Shown here piece after piece: positions 1 to 12,165 of a stretch of DNA of 64,000 bases. Position 1 is the stretch's first letter, and each line of letters starts with the position of its first letter. A model generated the notes under the pieces. The model was not told the origin of the DNA. It searched no databases and saw nothing but the letters and a program-made list of their open reading frames with translations. Origin of the DNA: Diprion similis (lineage: Eukaryota > Arthropoda > Insecta > Hymenoptera > Diprionidae); the NCBI RefSeq assembly GCF_021155765.1, contig NC_060114.1:6262001-6326000 (forward strand), given 5' to 3'. A program made the position numbers and the translations under genes.

Positions 1-191
1 AACGATCCCGTAGTTGCCGCATGTCTTCGATGTTTTCAAAATTCTCTTAAGAAATTTTTGCAGTATTTACATTTCATTAATTGCTTCTAATATATTCATC
101 ATGAGTCATGATCTACATTGCTGTGATTTGAGATGTGCAAGTAGTAAAATCGATGCGAGCACTACAAGTCATTTTCAATCAATTACCTCAG

Positions 192-703
192 GTCATCCAA
201 AGGTAAAGGCATTCGTGACGCATGGAGGTTTGATGGGGACCCAGGAGGCAATACAGGCTGGAGTTCCAATGATTGGGATCCCGTTTTTCTCTGACCAGAC
301 GTTTAACATAATGGGATACGTGCAGAAAGGCTTCGCTGTTCACATTGACTACGACAATATAAACAAAGCGAGTTTTTCCAAGGCCTTAAGAGAAGTACTG
401 TTGGACCCAAAGTACCAATCTAATGCAGCACGTTACTCAAAACTGTTCAGAGACCGTCCTCTATCGGCGATGGATGAGGCCATTTTTTGGATTGAATACG
501 TAATTCGTAACGGAGGCGAGCCACTCAGATCCTCGGGTCGTCATCTTAACTGGTTTCAGTATTACTTGATAGACGTGAGTCTATTTCTATTGGTTATAAC
601 AATCCTTGCCACGATCGTCGTATTCACCTTCGTAAAAAAAGTACTCTGTCTTATTGCTCGCGAACAAAGTTGTGAGAATCATGTTAAAGATAAATCTTCC
701 TAG
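192..703 (+). CDS. UGT-A, UDP-glycosyltransferase, last exon only (5' part outside window)
   Basis: This is the terminal coding exon of a GT1-family UDP-glycosyltransferase. It begins after an AG at 190-191 with a split Arg codon followed by HPKVKAFVTHGG, and ends at TAG 701-703. Its 512 nt match the terminal exon of most complete paralogues downstream. It carries the whole UGT donor-binding signature, from FVTHGGLMGT through PFFSDQ, the conserved WFQYYLIDV just before a single hydrophobic helix, and a short basic tail ending KDKSS, which fits a KxKxx ER-retrieval signal. The upstream 191 bases are intron; exons 1 and 2 lie outside the window. Its nearest relative here is UGT-B: the segment from NGGEPLRSS through the FTFVK that ends the helix is nearly the same in both. 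The exon is intact with no stop or frameshift. Family assignment is certain; substrate is unknown. Confidence 0.93.
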
Positions 704-1415
704 ACGCGTGTGCACAATAGAATATTAAGTCTAAGTTGATCTTCCAAAATAGTAAGTAAGTACTCTCGAGTCTCGTTAGCGCAGACTCAAGCTTTTGGGT
801 GAGTGGATTTGGTTATGTCACATCGAACCTGAATAACTCACTACTTATCTGTAATGTTTTGATCAGCGTATATTCTAAGCCTACTTTACAACGTCCACCA
901 TAATTGGTCTTTCACATTTTAGAAAAGCATCACCATTTACACAAAGTTCATTTTCAATATTCAATTCGTAGTTTGAAAATCATCATCATATTAAGAGATG
1001 TCGACAAAGCGTGGAATTGTCTCCGCTGATACAAGAGATTTATGATCTGTTGTCATTGAATGTAACAGTTACCGTTATTTAGTCCATAAATTCGATAATA
1101 ATCAGTCATTATTGTGTACTTGTTATTCATGATGATTTACGAACAGATTACCATTGAGATAGGGATAGATTTTGAGTGAAAATCCTTAATTCATACACAG
1201 AGGGCAACCTCAACTCTGAATAAGGGACAGTTTTGGTGATGAATACACCTGATTAGCTCTCTAAATTGGTTATAAAAAAAAAATATACGATGTACAATAT
1301 AAAGCTCGTTCATAAGATCGACATTATATGTTATAATGAGTAGCATTTTTGAATAAATGTTCAATTAATCCTTTCACATTCTTGTTCTTGAAGAAACATT
1401 TTTCATCCCTTTCAT

Positions 1416-1658
1416 GAATTATAAACGTATTTAAGTTATATTATATATCCTCCAATGGCGGATTAGTCTACTTCAGTATGCTGTGTCACTAGTGAGTAGT
1501 GAAAACGTTCTCAGTAGAGAAGATAGTAGAAATTTGCGAAGGTTTTTTAAATCTTTTAAATTACAAAGGACTCTAAAATGGGACCTTGGAGGATATACCA
1601 GAGCCATTACCATCGAATGTCAAAATAGTTTCATGAATGCGGCAATACGCAGTTTTCC
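1416..1658 (+). pseudogene. Relic of UGT exon 2 (solo decayed exon)
   Basis: This stretch aligns from end to end with the 229-nt second exon of the neighbouring UGT genes. It starts with a counterpart of the GAATTGGA exon start, continues through a counterpart of GTCTACTTCAGTATGGG (about 1472), and ends with CATCGAATGTCAAAATAGTT (1612-1631) and CAATACGCAGTTTTCC. It is dead: the acceptor AG is now AT (1414-1415), the third codon is TAA, about 12-14 nt are inserted near 1435-1446, several other frame changes are present, and the donor GT is AT (1659-1660). No matching exon 1 or exon 3 was recognised on either side. It marks an ancient extra gene copy, or a partial duplication, between UGT-A and UGT-B. 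Confidence 0.8.
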
Positions 1659-2099
1659 ATGAATTTGCTACGAACAGTTATAGAAACACAAGTCCTTAGA
1701 GGTAGGCTCTTACAAAGAAAAACCTCAACACCGTCAACTTGGGGGTAAGTCCGTACCCTAAACTTTTTTTCTTATGGAAATTTAACATTAACTATAATAC
1801 AGGAAAGTCACTAAAGAGCAGGGTTGTCTTACGACAATCAGTTGTTCGCTGCTTTAGTATGACAGGATTTCACTAATTACTTTGCTGGCCATACGTGGCA
1901 CTAAGTGATATGACCAGTTTGAGCTAGATAGAATGTAAATCCTTTTTTGCTGTCCACAACGACGCTTATCCTTGCTGTAATATTTCTCATTCCAATAGAA
2001 GCGCTACGTATTACAATGAGCATGTATCTTACAAAAATTCCCAGTATTTAATGCACTCACATGTGTGCGACATCGGCATTTTCATTGGGAAAGCCGAGC

Positions 2100-2475
2100 C
2101 ATATGGTATTTTTTACGGCATGGGCATTGAAAAGTCCACTTTTTGTGGCAGTTTTCGTTCCGTAAAGTGACGCTTTATACGGCAGCGAACAAAGTTGCGG
2201 AATAAAGTCTTTATTCTGCAGTTTTGATGCGCAGTTCGAAGTGCGCATCCCAAACTGCCGAATAAAGTAGCTTCGTCGAACAGATCGCGACATAACCTCA
2301 CTCTTCGTTTTGCTTTTCAATGCCCATACCGTGAAAAATATTATATGTGGCATGCCCGTAAACCGTTTTTTGGCTCGGATAATTTCAGTACTCGCTTCCG
2401 GCTCGCCTTCAGCTCGTCCTGAAATCTTTATCCTTGCCAAAAAAACAGGCGGCTTACAGGCATGCCACATAAATA
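2100..2475. mobile_element. Composite foldback / MITE-like element
   Basis: Two adjacent near-palindromes. The first has arms TTTTTTACGGCATGGGCATT (about 2110) and its imperfect reverse complement near 2315-2340, and encloses a second perfect-looking hairpin around 2236 in which GATGCGCA and TGCGCATC flank GTTCGAA. The second runs from ATGTGGCATGCCCGTAA (about 2344) to CTTACAGGCATGCCACAT (about 2470), with TTGGCTCGGATAATTTCAG pairing with CTGAAATCTTTATCCTTGCC near the middle. Open frames on both strands here are by-products of the inverted symmetry. No transposase is present. The class of element is not identified. Confidence 0.6.
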
Positions 2476-5400
2476 GCTATTGTTGGTCGTTTTTTCATCA
2501 GATGCCCTAGTAAGAGAAGATGATGTAAGATGAGTAAGATATGATGTTTACCTTGTTATCAGGTGAAGTTAAGTATTTTCATTTTTCCGACTATGCGTTT
2601 ACAGCAGAGAAACGACGATATAATTATTGTTCAGTGTTGTTGCGGCTTTGATCAACGTTCACATTTTTTTTTAATACAGGTATGTAGTACACTCTATCTC
2701 ATTTCTGTTCAAGGACTGTGGATTGCTTTGTTATGGAATACTTTCGCTCGGCCTCGTGACGTATCGGATTACGGATGATACTGAGACCCAGAACGAGGAT
2801 TTAAATTCATGAACGCAAGAAATTTTTTTTTTTTTATTTCTTAGAATTTCAATCAATTTTTGAGAACATTGTCAGAAATGCATTTGATCATTTAAACAAA
2901 TTTCTGCCGTGGTGCTTTGATGACTGCAACAAATTCAGCAAACTTTCATGAACAGGTAAAAAGTGAATCAAATTGGAACGTATCGCAACATCAGAAACCA
3001 TTGAATTCGGAAAAATTCGATAAAGATCTTTGTTCAGACTAAAAAATTGCGAACAATAGTGAGCAAAGGATTGAAATCCATCGGATAAGATACCAATTTG
3101 TATCATTAAAATTGTATACCTGATAATTTCATGGGTTTCTTCGCTACGCGAATTCGCAAAAATGAGGTAATCAGCGATGGGAAGTCAAGCCTTGTAGTAA
3201 TTACCGGACTGTAGATTATTCATCACGGTTATGAAACAAGTCAACGTCATGACTCATTTGAAAACTAGTTCTATGCTCACCTCTGGTCAGAACACACGTT
3301 TGGTCCTCTGTTGACTTCACGCTACTGTAGTCATAGCTGTTAAATTCAATCACGATTAAAATTCTTCTTATTTTGTGCACTAATCATCTTTCCGTTATTG
3401 ATATATACAATGAAAACGCAGAGTAAAAACACGCAAATGTTAAACTGAGGAGCAATTGATGGCTTTCTCGAGTGAGTATAAGATGCATCCGTTATGTTAT
3501 AACTAGATTCCGATTGTCCACACTTTTTTTTTTGTCAGTATCTACTCTGTTGCTATCCAAACCAACTTCATTGTGCTAAGATTTAACTGAAATAGCTTAG
3601 TAAACTACACGTAGCATCGAATGACGTAGCGGGCCTAATAGGCTAACCATAAGGACGTATTTTGTATTTATCACCACAATGTATACCAATTATTTGTGTA
3701 ATTACCTGCTCATAACGTAAGTTGGTTACATCATTCTACTTACTTGACTTCATAGATAAACATATCTTACGTCGAATGGAATTCAGTAAATGAGACTGAA
3801 ATATGCAGGCAGAAACCGCAACTTGGGATTACCTTTCAAATATATCAGTATAGATACTATGATTGCAAACTTTTTCCAACCAATTATTTTGCATAAATTT
3901 TGAACTCAACAATTTCATTCGAAACGTTTGATTTTGTATTTTTTCATCGAAAACTTCGTTGGGGAGGTTTGATGGACTCTGTTTCATTTATAAAAATCTT
4001 GTTTATACGAATTTTGACGACGTTTCACCCAGACAGCTGGTTAACCATCTTCTGGTTACAGTATGAATCTGATCTTTCCTGAGCAATAGCGAATGAACAT
4101 CTAATTTTTATGTTATTTTAATTGTTATATCTAGTATGTATTACGGATGTTTCACCAACGAAATGACGTACTTGTAGATTAAAACAAAATTACTCGAAAG
4201 AATTGATGTCCTGGTCCCATCATGACGGTTTTATTTAAATTGTCGAAAGGAAGTGATGGGTGTAGTTCCGAAAACCGGTGATTTTCAAATTTTTTGGGAT
4301 TTTTTTAACCGACGTATTTTTACGCGATTTTTGGATCTGACTTCCAAACGTCAAATTTTGGTTTCTTCTACGTTACTTATGAAGGGAAAAATAATTCTTT
4401 TTTTATCAAGGATTACTTTTATACTAACCAGAGCAATTTTTCCAATTTGAAGAAATATCACTTTGAAAAAGAAATATGATATGAAAAATTTTTGCTTAAC
4501 ATCGGAGTCTTCTTAATTCAGGAATAATGAATAAGTAATAGCATACAAATGTAAAATGATAAAAAATCAAGTTCAAAAATGAATATTTTTAGTGATTTTC
4601 TTATGTTTCTATGGACTTTCTCGTATTAAATCCCAAATGTAATCTTATCATATTCTTGTATGAGAATTGAGATCAATTGGGATTAATTCTGATGATTTTT
4701 CTGTATAATAATGACAGTTATTGATTATTCAAGTAACAAAAATTTTTATTTTCAGATTCCTATCTTCTAAAGTATTTTTGCAGTCAACAAAGGCACAGTG
4801 AGGTGCCGATTTTTGATCTTGATTTTGAATTCGCAGGTTGAAATAGGCTTCGTAAGCTTCACAAAGCTTTAAATTTTTCAAGCCAACGAAAATTTCTTGT
4901 TTCTTATTTTAATAAATTCACCGCAAATAAAACAGTTTGAATCAACATTTAGTTTAGACTGTCTGGACGCTATTTTATAACTCAGTAACAGACAAGAACA
5001 GTTTTTACAGCTTTGATAAACAACTAAACACTCACTGCTGTATCCTACGCGAGTACGGTAAAGTCGGCTCAGTTGTACCGTCAGGTTAATCGTATCACTT
5101 TAATATCTTGAAAACCGTGGCAACGAACTCTTATCTCGTGATTCAAACTTTATGTCTAGGCGACGCCAAACGCCATTCCAAAAAAAAAAGGCGCGTGGGA
5201 CATCGTCTCATTAAGGTACGTTCAATTGTAATTTTCGTATGGTAAATGGTGCCAGAGTACACTAGGGAGTGAATCATGAATTCTGTGCTGGATGTAAACC
5301 TGGATCAAAGAAATATTTATGTTTTAGCTGCAAATAAAGACTGACGCAACAAACAGCCTTGTCAAAAATTACCAAAGAAAAGTTCAAATTCAAAAGAAGT

Positions 5401-7073
5401 TAGCTATATTGATAGATAAATTGATTTCAAAGACTTCATATAAACAATATCGATCGAAATTATCCTTCATATGCTACGTCAAGTGAAAAGAAAGTTCAAA
5501 TTAGAAATAAGTTAAGTATTTTACATGAACAAATAAAAACTATCCAGTCAAGTTATTTTACGTGTGCTACTTATTGTCGATATTATTACAAAGACAAACT
5601 TATTTCAGACATAAGTTTGATTTATCGTTCCGTAACTACGTTAAGAACATTCCAAAAGTGCAATATCGAGCAATGTTACCTTAAGGTATGATACACGATA
5701 TGAATAATAATAAAATATTATGAAATTTTGATATGTTCGTTAGATTCAACTTGAAATAGGTCATAATTCATACTTTCTTGAATTTTAGGGTGGTACGACT
5801 TACGATACCAGTTGGCTGAGTCGTATCGTTTGCAGAGATTAAAAAAAAAAATTGTTTTCCCCCCTTTACTTTTAATTTGAAACTACGCTAATTTTTCTCG
5901 TTATTTCTAACGAAATGTAGAGTATGAAAAATATTGGTTCGGTGTCATTTGAGGGATGGAAAAGATTTTACGAAATCGGAAAGTCAACGATAGTACGATT
6001 AAGCCGACTTTCCTCTAATATGCAATTTGCTACCGATTTGATCAAAGTGCTACCACGTGCAGATCGTAAAATCAATTTAAACCTTCAAAACCTACTTACT
6101 TACGTAAAACAGACAGAAGCAGACTTTAGAAGCTAAGAACGGATACTTTCGTGTTTTTCTTGAATTGATAGATGTTTATTCAAGTACAAGTGATTAACAT
6201 TATAAATATGAGTGGGTTTGTTATTAGTGTTTTTGTTGTTTCAGCTGATAAGGGTTATCTTTCTTATCGTTCTTTCGTTCCAATTCTTTTCACTCTCATA
6301 GTCGAAAGTATACTTATATATACCTTCCTTAGTGAGTGAGAAGCTAACGCAGATAAAAATAGCAGCATGAATAGACAAAAAAACGCAGCACTTACATATA
6401 GTGAATGAGACATTATACAGCAACGGTTATTACCCTCAACATCTTATTGAGCCAATCAAAAGACTCGGAGTGGAAAGACACTACGATTCCATTTATCGGA
6501 ACGAAGTGAACGATAAGCAAAGCAACGCTGTCTAAAGCATAATAACTATAACTTTGAAAGTTTAAATAAAATATCAAAAGATTTCCGATAAGAAACTAAT
6601 TATTACAACTCACGAGGTAATCCTGAAGGACTTTATTCGATCTTAAAATTTGCCACAACCTCATTGGTCAAAGAAAATGCTGTCTACAAGATCCAAATAT
6701 CCATACGATCAACGATCCATATTAGTAAAAAGAGCAACGACACTTTTAACTAAATTGATGCAAGAACTCGCATTGAAAAGATTTTCAGAAATTAGCACTT
6801 AATATACATTAAGGAAGAAGAGGATTATTATAAACGAAATAAAGATTTGATCTTGAGATTTACTATAGATAGTCATGAGGTCATAGGAGACCAATTTGAA
6901 TTCCAAAATTTTTTTCTTTTGTACAAATCATATTGACTGATTTCATGATACAGAAAGATCAATTCCATGTCATAAGCGTTGCTTATTCCAACATTCATGG
7001 ATTTTGTGAGACTTTACAATGCAATTATTACTGCGTCATTTCTCTGAAGATAATTCTGCTTTTGTATTGATAT

Positions 7074-7075
7074 AG
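7074..7075 (+). promoter_or_regulatory. Candidate 3' splice site just upstream of UGT-B start codon
   Basis: The sequence TTGTATTGATATAG directly before CC-ATG resembles a splice acceptor, two bases upstream of the initiation codon. The same arrangement is seen at UGT-C (12161-12163), UGT-D (20171-20173) and UGT-E (23441-23443), which suggests a conserved 5' untranslated exon and leader intron in the family. Confidence 0.45.
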
Positions 7076-7077
7076 CC

Positions 7078-8901
7078 ATGAACCTTGGTACCATATTCGT
7101 TTTCCTGGTCATTGGGTGCGTCGCAGATTGCTCAAGGATCCTTGCAATATTTCCGTACCAAGGTCAAAGTCACCACATAATGTTCGAGCCTCTGATGATC
7201 GGTCTGGCACGCGCCGGTCACTCCGTTGACGTTGTCAGTCATTATCCTCCGAAGAAATCAGTGGCACGATATAACCACATAAGCCTGAAAGGAACGCTGC
7301 ACAATTATGTAAACAACGTAACCGCAGGCAGTGCTTCAATCCACGGTAGAGTCTATCACCTGATGAACTTCCTTTCCAATCATGAAGCCAAAGTTCTCTG
7401 CGGTCTGATGCGATTGCCACAGCTACAGAAAGTCGTCAATGCAGATACCAAATATGACGTCATGATCACCGAGATACTAGGATCAAACTGCTACCTTGCT
7501 ATGGCTCACAAAATGAAAATTCCGTTTATCGGAATAGTCACTAATGTGGTTTTTCCCTGGGTTATTGATCCGGTCTTCGGTGACGCGAATCCCAGTTTTA
7601 TTCCATCACAGCTGTCGACTTTCACAAACGAGATGAACTTCTTTGAACGCGTGGAGAATCTTATGATTTACTTGTACTCGAGGTTTCTCTTCTATTATTG
7701 GGACTCAACTGTATCTAATCCATTGGCTAGAAAGTATTTCGACGATCTTCCACCCCTGAACGACATCTACTACAACATCAGTTTGGTGCTGGCCAATAGC
7801 CATTTCAGTATTCACGGTGTCCGTCCTGGGACTCAAGCCATCGTTGAAGTGGCAGGTCTCCACATCGACGAAAGCCAAGTGCTTTCAGAGGTCAAGTGTT
7901 TCATGATCGTCCACACGCAGATTGGAGGAGTAATAATATCCATTGATTTTAGGAATTGGAAAGCTTTTTAAATTCCTCCAAAGAAGGGGTCGTGTACTTC
8001 AGCATGGGGACGTTAGTGAGGTCAGACACGTTTCCGGAGAAAAAGCTACTAGCGATGTACGAAAGTTTTTCGGAACTTACAGATTACAAAGTGCTGTGGA
8101 AAGGTAACCTGAAGGACATGCCGAAGCCGCTACCGTCTAACGTAAAAATAGTTTCATGGGTGCCGCAGTACGCAATTCTCCGTAAGTTTTTCTCAGCAAC
8201 CATGTAACCACTTGTCAAAATTTTTGGATAGAGTTTTATGTCAAACTTTGTCACTTATACTAGACCACAATGACTCAAAATATCACGATTCACAATCCAA
8301 ACTCTCATGTCTCCTTACATGCAGTTCAAGATGTGCGACTACTCTAAGCGGTCATTGGGTTCTAATAAATTTTTAATTCATTACCCAAGGTCATCCAAAA
8401 GTAAAGGCTTTCGTAACACACGGAGGTGCGATGGGAATCCAGGAGGCGATACACGCCGGAGTTCCAATGATTGGGATTCCTTTCTTCTCTGACCAGTCAT
8501 TTAACGTGATGGGATACGTGCAGAGAGGTTTTGGCGTTCACCTTAGCTACCATGATATAAGCAAAGTAAGCTTCTCCGAGGCCTTGCGTGAGGTGTTGTG
8601 GAACCCAAAGTATCAATCGAACGCAGCCCGATACTCAAGATTGTTCAGGGACCGTCCCCTGTCGCCAATGGACGAGGCAATTTTCTGGATCGAATACGTA
8701 ATTCGTAACGGAGGCGAGCCGCTGAGATCCTCGGCTCGTCATCTCAACTGGTTCCAGTATTACTTAATAGATGTGATTCTATTTTTATTAGCCATAACAA
8801 TTCTTGTTATCGCAGTTGTATTTACCTTCGTAAAAATAGTGCTGCGTATCATTGTTTGCAAACAGACTTGCGATCTTCCAGTGAAAGATAAATACTCGTA
8901 G
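7078..8901 (+). CDS. UGT-B, UDP-glycosyltransferase (517 aa, 3 coding exons)
   Basis: Exons are 7078-7890, 7953-8181 and 8390-8901; introns of 62 and 208 bp have GT/AG ends. The product is an ER membrane UDP-glycosyltransferase of family GT1. An 18-residue signal peptide (MNLGTIFVFLVIGCVADC) precedes RILAIFPYQGQSHH with catalytic His at about residue 32. Glu132 in MITEILGSNC occupies the position of the vertebrate catalytic Asp. The donor half has VYFSMGT, WVPQYAIL and the UGT signature at about 355-383. A membrane helix spans about 476-495 and the tail ends KDKYS, a KxKxx ER-retrieval motif. The signature reads HGGAMGIQE where every paralogue has HGGLMGT, the one departure in that motif. The ATG lies two bases after a candidate leader-intron acceptor and exon 1 is exactly 813 nt, as in UGT-C, D and E. 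Closest relative in the window is UGT-A. Substrate is unknown; transfer of glucose from UDP-glucose to small lipophilic compounds is the family norm. Confidence 0.95.
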
Positions 8902-8975
8902 TCACGTGTTTATCGTAGGCAAAGTTTATGTTGTGAATCCTGATTTCGAAAGAATCCTTCAAATATGAAATAAGT

Positions 8976-9130
8976 ATTTTTGGATAGAGTATCCGTAAAG
9001 TATGCTTTTTCGATCGTGTTTTGCGGTCGTAAAGTCATACTTTACGGACAACGTAAGACCAAAGTACAACTTCACGGCCGGTAAACACGACCGAATAGGC
9101 ATATACTTTACGTATACTCGATCAAAAAAT
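8976..9130. mobile_element. Small palindromic (foldback) element
   Basis: Arms of about 60 bp: GAGTATCCGTAAAGTATG near 8988 followed by CGATCGTGTTTTGCGGTCG, and on the other side a reverse-complementary arm containing CGGTAAACACGACCG and CATATACTTTACGTATACTC. The centre also contains CATACTTTACGGAC, which pairs with TCCGTAAAGTATG. No coding capacity; the open frame across it is an artefact of the symmetry. Confidence 0.6.
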
Positions 9131-11002
9131 GATGTTCGCTGCTCGGCCGTAATATTTTATGGACTCATGAGCATTTTGTGTTCCTCGGACTGGTATCGCC
9201 AGTCCTTGGACGCATAATCTTTACACGGTCATTAAAATCCTACTTTACGGCATTATGCATAGGAAGAACACTACTTGCATCTCGTTAGCCGTCAATCATG
9301 CTTTGGAGTGAGAAGATATAAGCACCTTTGGTGCAAAAACTTTTCGTCAATTGCATGTCTGTTAATTCACAATAAAAACATGATTGAAACTTGATCCGTA
9401 GCTTCCAAATCTCTCCGGAATCGCACTGCTGCCACAATGAGGTCACATTGACCCTAAACTTATCTAACTAAGTATGATCATTAAGTATCTACAAAAATGA
9501 AAATAACTCATAAGTTGATGAAAATCCAGACAGATTTTCGATATTAAAGTACGTCTTGAATTCTAGTGATTTCCTGCGTTCGGTCGTTCACATTTGGAAA
9601 ACTAGCTGTCCATGCGCATGTCATACCAACTCTGCTTCAATGAAAGCATTTAGTGTCTAAAATATGGAAATAATGTTTTAATATTCAGGATATATTACGT
9701 AAAACAGAGTTTTCACTCAAGGTTATGTCTCAAAGAATACATCAAACCATGAATAGTGTTCAAGTAATCATCTCTCGACTTTATAGCTTGCGTCATGTAG
9801 CAAAAAAATGTCCATCCCCTATGATAATAAATGAATGAACAGAAACCAAACAAGATATAATACAATACAACCTACTTTTCAGGGTAACAAGGCTGCAAAA
9901 GAAGACAACAAGGCCAGTAAGTACTTGTACGACAACGCATTGCTTATACAGAATACCAAACATCGTTTCCATCACGTGTCACGCAGCTGACGGATTGTTT
10001 ACGCAATGCGTTGTTCAATGAGAGCCCAGTTTTCTGTATATTCCAACTCTTGCTCTTCGCTTTTTGCCAGTATCAGCTGACTTCTGTAGGTGTCGAATCT
10101 ACGCCGTTCGTTGAAACCACACGAGACAATCAATAGCATGGTTGCACCCACCTGTCGTGCAAGATACTAAATTGGTGAAACTTTAAAGATATTTTTTGCA
10201 AAAACGTCTTGCTTTGTAGGTATGTACATAGAATTGTCATAGATACCAGCTGCTGTCTCACAGTCTAAACATTCTGCAGACTTTACTCACTTGACTCTTG
10301 GTGCGGCTAATCAGCTGCGAAAACAGGGCGTTTCACTTCTCACACTTTCGCCACCGGATTTCTAGCGTTCACATAAATATCACGAGCACCTCTACGTCAT
10401 TTATTGTCATTTATACTTATAAAGCGAGCCGATTCCACGAATCAAAATAGCGAAATCTTGTAAGATGGACAGACAACCGTATTTATCACTGATTGTATGT
10501 CTATATACACCAAAAAGTGTATGTCATATATATAATCTTAAAACGAGGTCTGAGAGTCATTGAAAATTCTTGATCGAACCGACGATTTCATCGATGTTGG
10601 AATTATCAGATCTGATATATTTTAGCTCTCCATGCATCGATCGCATTGATATGAGGCCAGTCGAATTCTCATTTGACCAGGAAAAAAATTATGAGTAGCG
10701 ATTTTCCTTCGGAAATCGATGCGGCAGCGGAGGAGCGGAGGCGAGGAAAAAAATTGACACGAACCAAATTTGTAGAAAATTTAATTCCAAACAACTTTGG
10801 TAATTACCATTTTTCGTGTGAAATTGAAAATAAACGAATTATTCAGTAAATTCAAGATGGCGGCTGAAATGTAGACTGCCAGCAACCCTCCCCCCTCCAA
10901 AGATTTCTGAAAGAAAATCGCTAATTACAATTTTTACGGGTCAGCCCTTTTTTTGGTCTAATTCAATTGGGCATTATAGAGCTCACGTGAAGTTCTAAAA
11001 AT

Positions 11003-11581
11003 CTATAAACGTATGAAACTTGTTGAATATCGAAATTCATCATGAGCGGGGAGTAATATATGTTTATATTTTTCATCCGGGTAGGTCAAAAGTTTTTGTT
11101 CGCGGTAAAAAGAAAGAAATGCGTCGACTCGTAGGTGTTCATTCATATTTGTAATAAACTTATCGCGATCGGCGACCGCCGATTCTGATATCAAAAACGT
11201 TCATCGGATAAGATTTGGCGGAAGTGGTATTGACGAAGTATTCCGATGTATTACGTGGTTTTCGGGATTATCGGAAGCGTGGAGGCTTGTTACATAAACA
11301 GGTGTTAACGTTATCTCCATGACATAGCAATCTAATTGTGACCCTAAGTCTCGTATTGATAAGTTTTCGCTTGCAAGCGTGACGTCAGAGTCTTGCTCAG
11401 TAATAAGTGTACAACAGCTCTTAGGGAGAGACACTTGGCACCCGTCTAACGTAAACGGACGTCCTGCGTATTGAGGTGTCGAATTATGAGATTCAAACCT
11501 CAGTTCAACACTGACCATTGGATCAAACGGAGGTATGAGTCCGTATTCAATTAGCAAAATCCAAGCCGTGTAAAATTTCGG
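11003..11581 (-). pseudogene. Orphan interrupted reading frame, unknown family
   Basis: On the minus strand one frame stays open for 193 codons from 11581 down to a TAG at 11003-11005 with a single internal TGA (11201-11203). The upstream part reads KFYTAWILLIEYGLIPPFDP and later contains YAGRPFTLDGCQVSLPK; the part after the TGA contains DKFITNMNEHLRVDAFLSFY and LLTYPDEKYKHILLPAHDEF. The composition looks protein-like, with few low-complexity runs, and the GC content is higher than in the surroundings. No ATG is near the 5' end and no good splice acceptor is visible. I do not recognise the family. It may be a decayed gene, a captured fragment of a transposon or virus, or chance. Confidence 0.3.
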
Positions 11582-12165
11582 TCAATAGTTCGAATGATCA
11601 AGAAGTGAGTGGAATTTTTTAATTCGTTTGTGAACACGTAGCGTCAACTATAAGTAAGTAAAAAAACTATGATAGTGAGTAATTGTAAACAATCCAAAGT
11701 AGCAGTGTAATGAAATGACAGTGAATCAACTTGGTTGGTCAATAAACATTACATAATAATCGTTAAGATAAACGTGCTGTGATTTAATTCAAAGGCAATT
11801 ATCAACAGCAAATGCAACAAGCAATTAAAATTTATTAAATTAATAGCGATATATATTGTCGTTTAAATGTTTAGTAAGATCGGATCACAAAAAATACTTG
11901 TTAATTTACTTGAGAATATAAGAAAATTTATGTTCTGTTTTTTGTACGTTAAAAGAGTTACTTTTTCGTAATTGACGTCAATATTTAGAGTCTAAGAGAT
12001 GAATGATTTCTAAAGCATGGTATACTAAGATGCTGTTTTTCACAATGACCTTGAGAACTTGTGGTTAGTCGCAACCCCAGAATAACTAGAGCACGCAAGT
12101 CAGCGGGCCGTGATAACGGCTCCAGTGCTTTTGAAAAATGTTGATCAGAGTTATTTTTTACAGAC

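Larger units (their letters stand above)
704..7077. other. Intergenic spacer between UGT-A and UGT-B
   Basis: About 6.4 kb without an intact gene. It contains a decayed UGT exon (1416-1658), a composite foldback element (2100-2475) and otherwise AT-rich unique-looking sequence. Short open frames near 2.1-2.5 kb fall inside the foldback and those at 2.6-6.4 kb show no family resemblance, so none is called. The 5' untranslated exon and promoter of UGT-B probably lie in the last part of this stretch, but no convincing TATA plus initiator pair was found. Confidence 0.6.
8902..12165. other. Intergenic spacer between UGT-B and UGT-C
   Basis: 3.3 kb holding a small foldback (8976-9130), the orphan interrupted minus-strand reading frame at 11003-11581, and otherwise AT-rich sequence. 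Candidate leader-exon donors for UGT-C are GAA|GTGAGT at 11605 and AA|GTAAGT near 11655; either would pair with the acceptor at 12163. A TATAAAG lies near 10420 without a clear initiator. Confidence 0.5.

Noticed and set aside
3950-3990. GGGGAGGTTTGATGGACTC resembles the UGT exon 3 text coding HGGLMG
   Set aside because: Similarity stops after about 15 bases on both sides and no other exon 3 motif follows.
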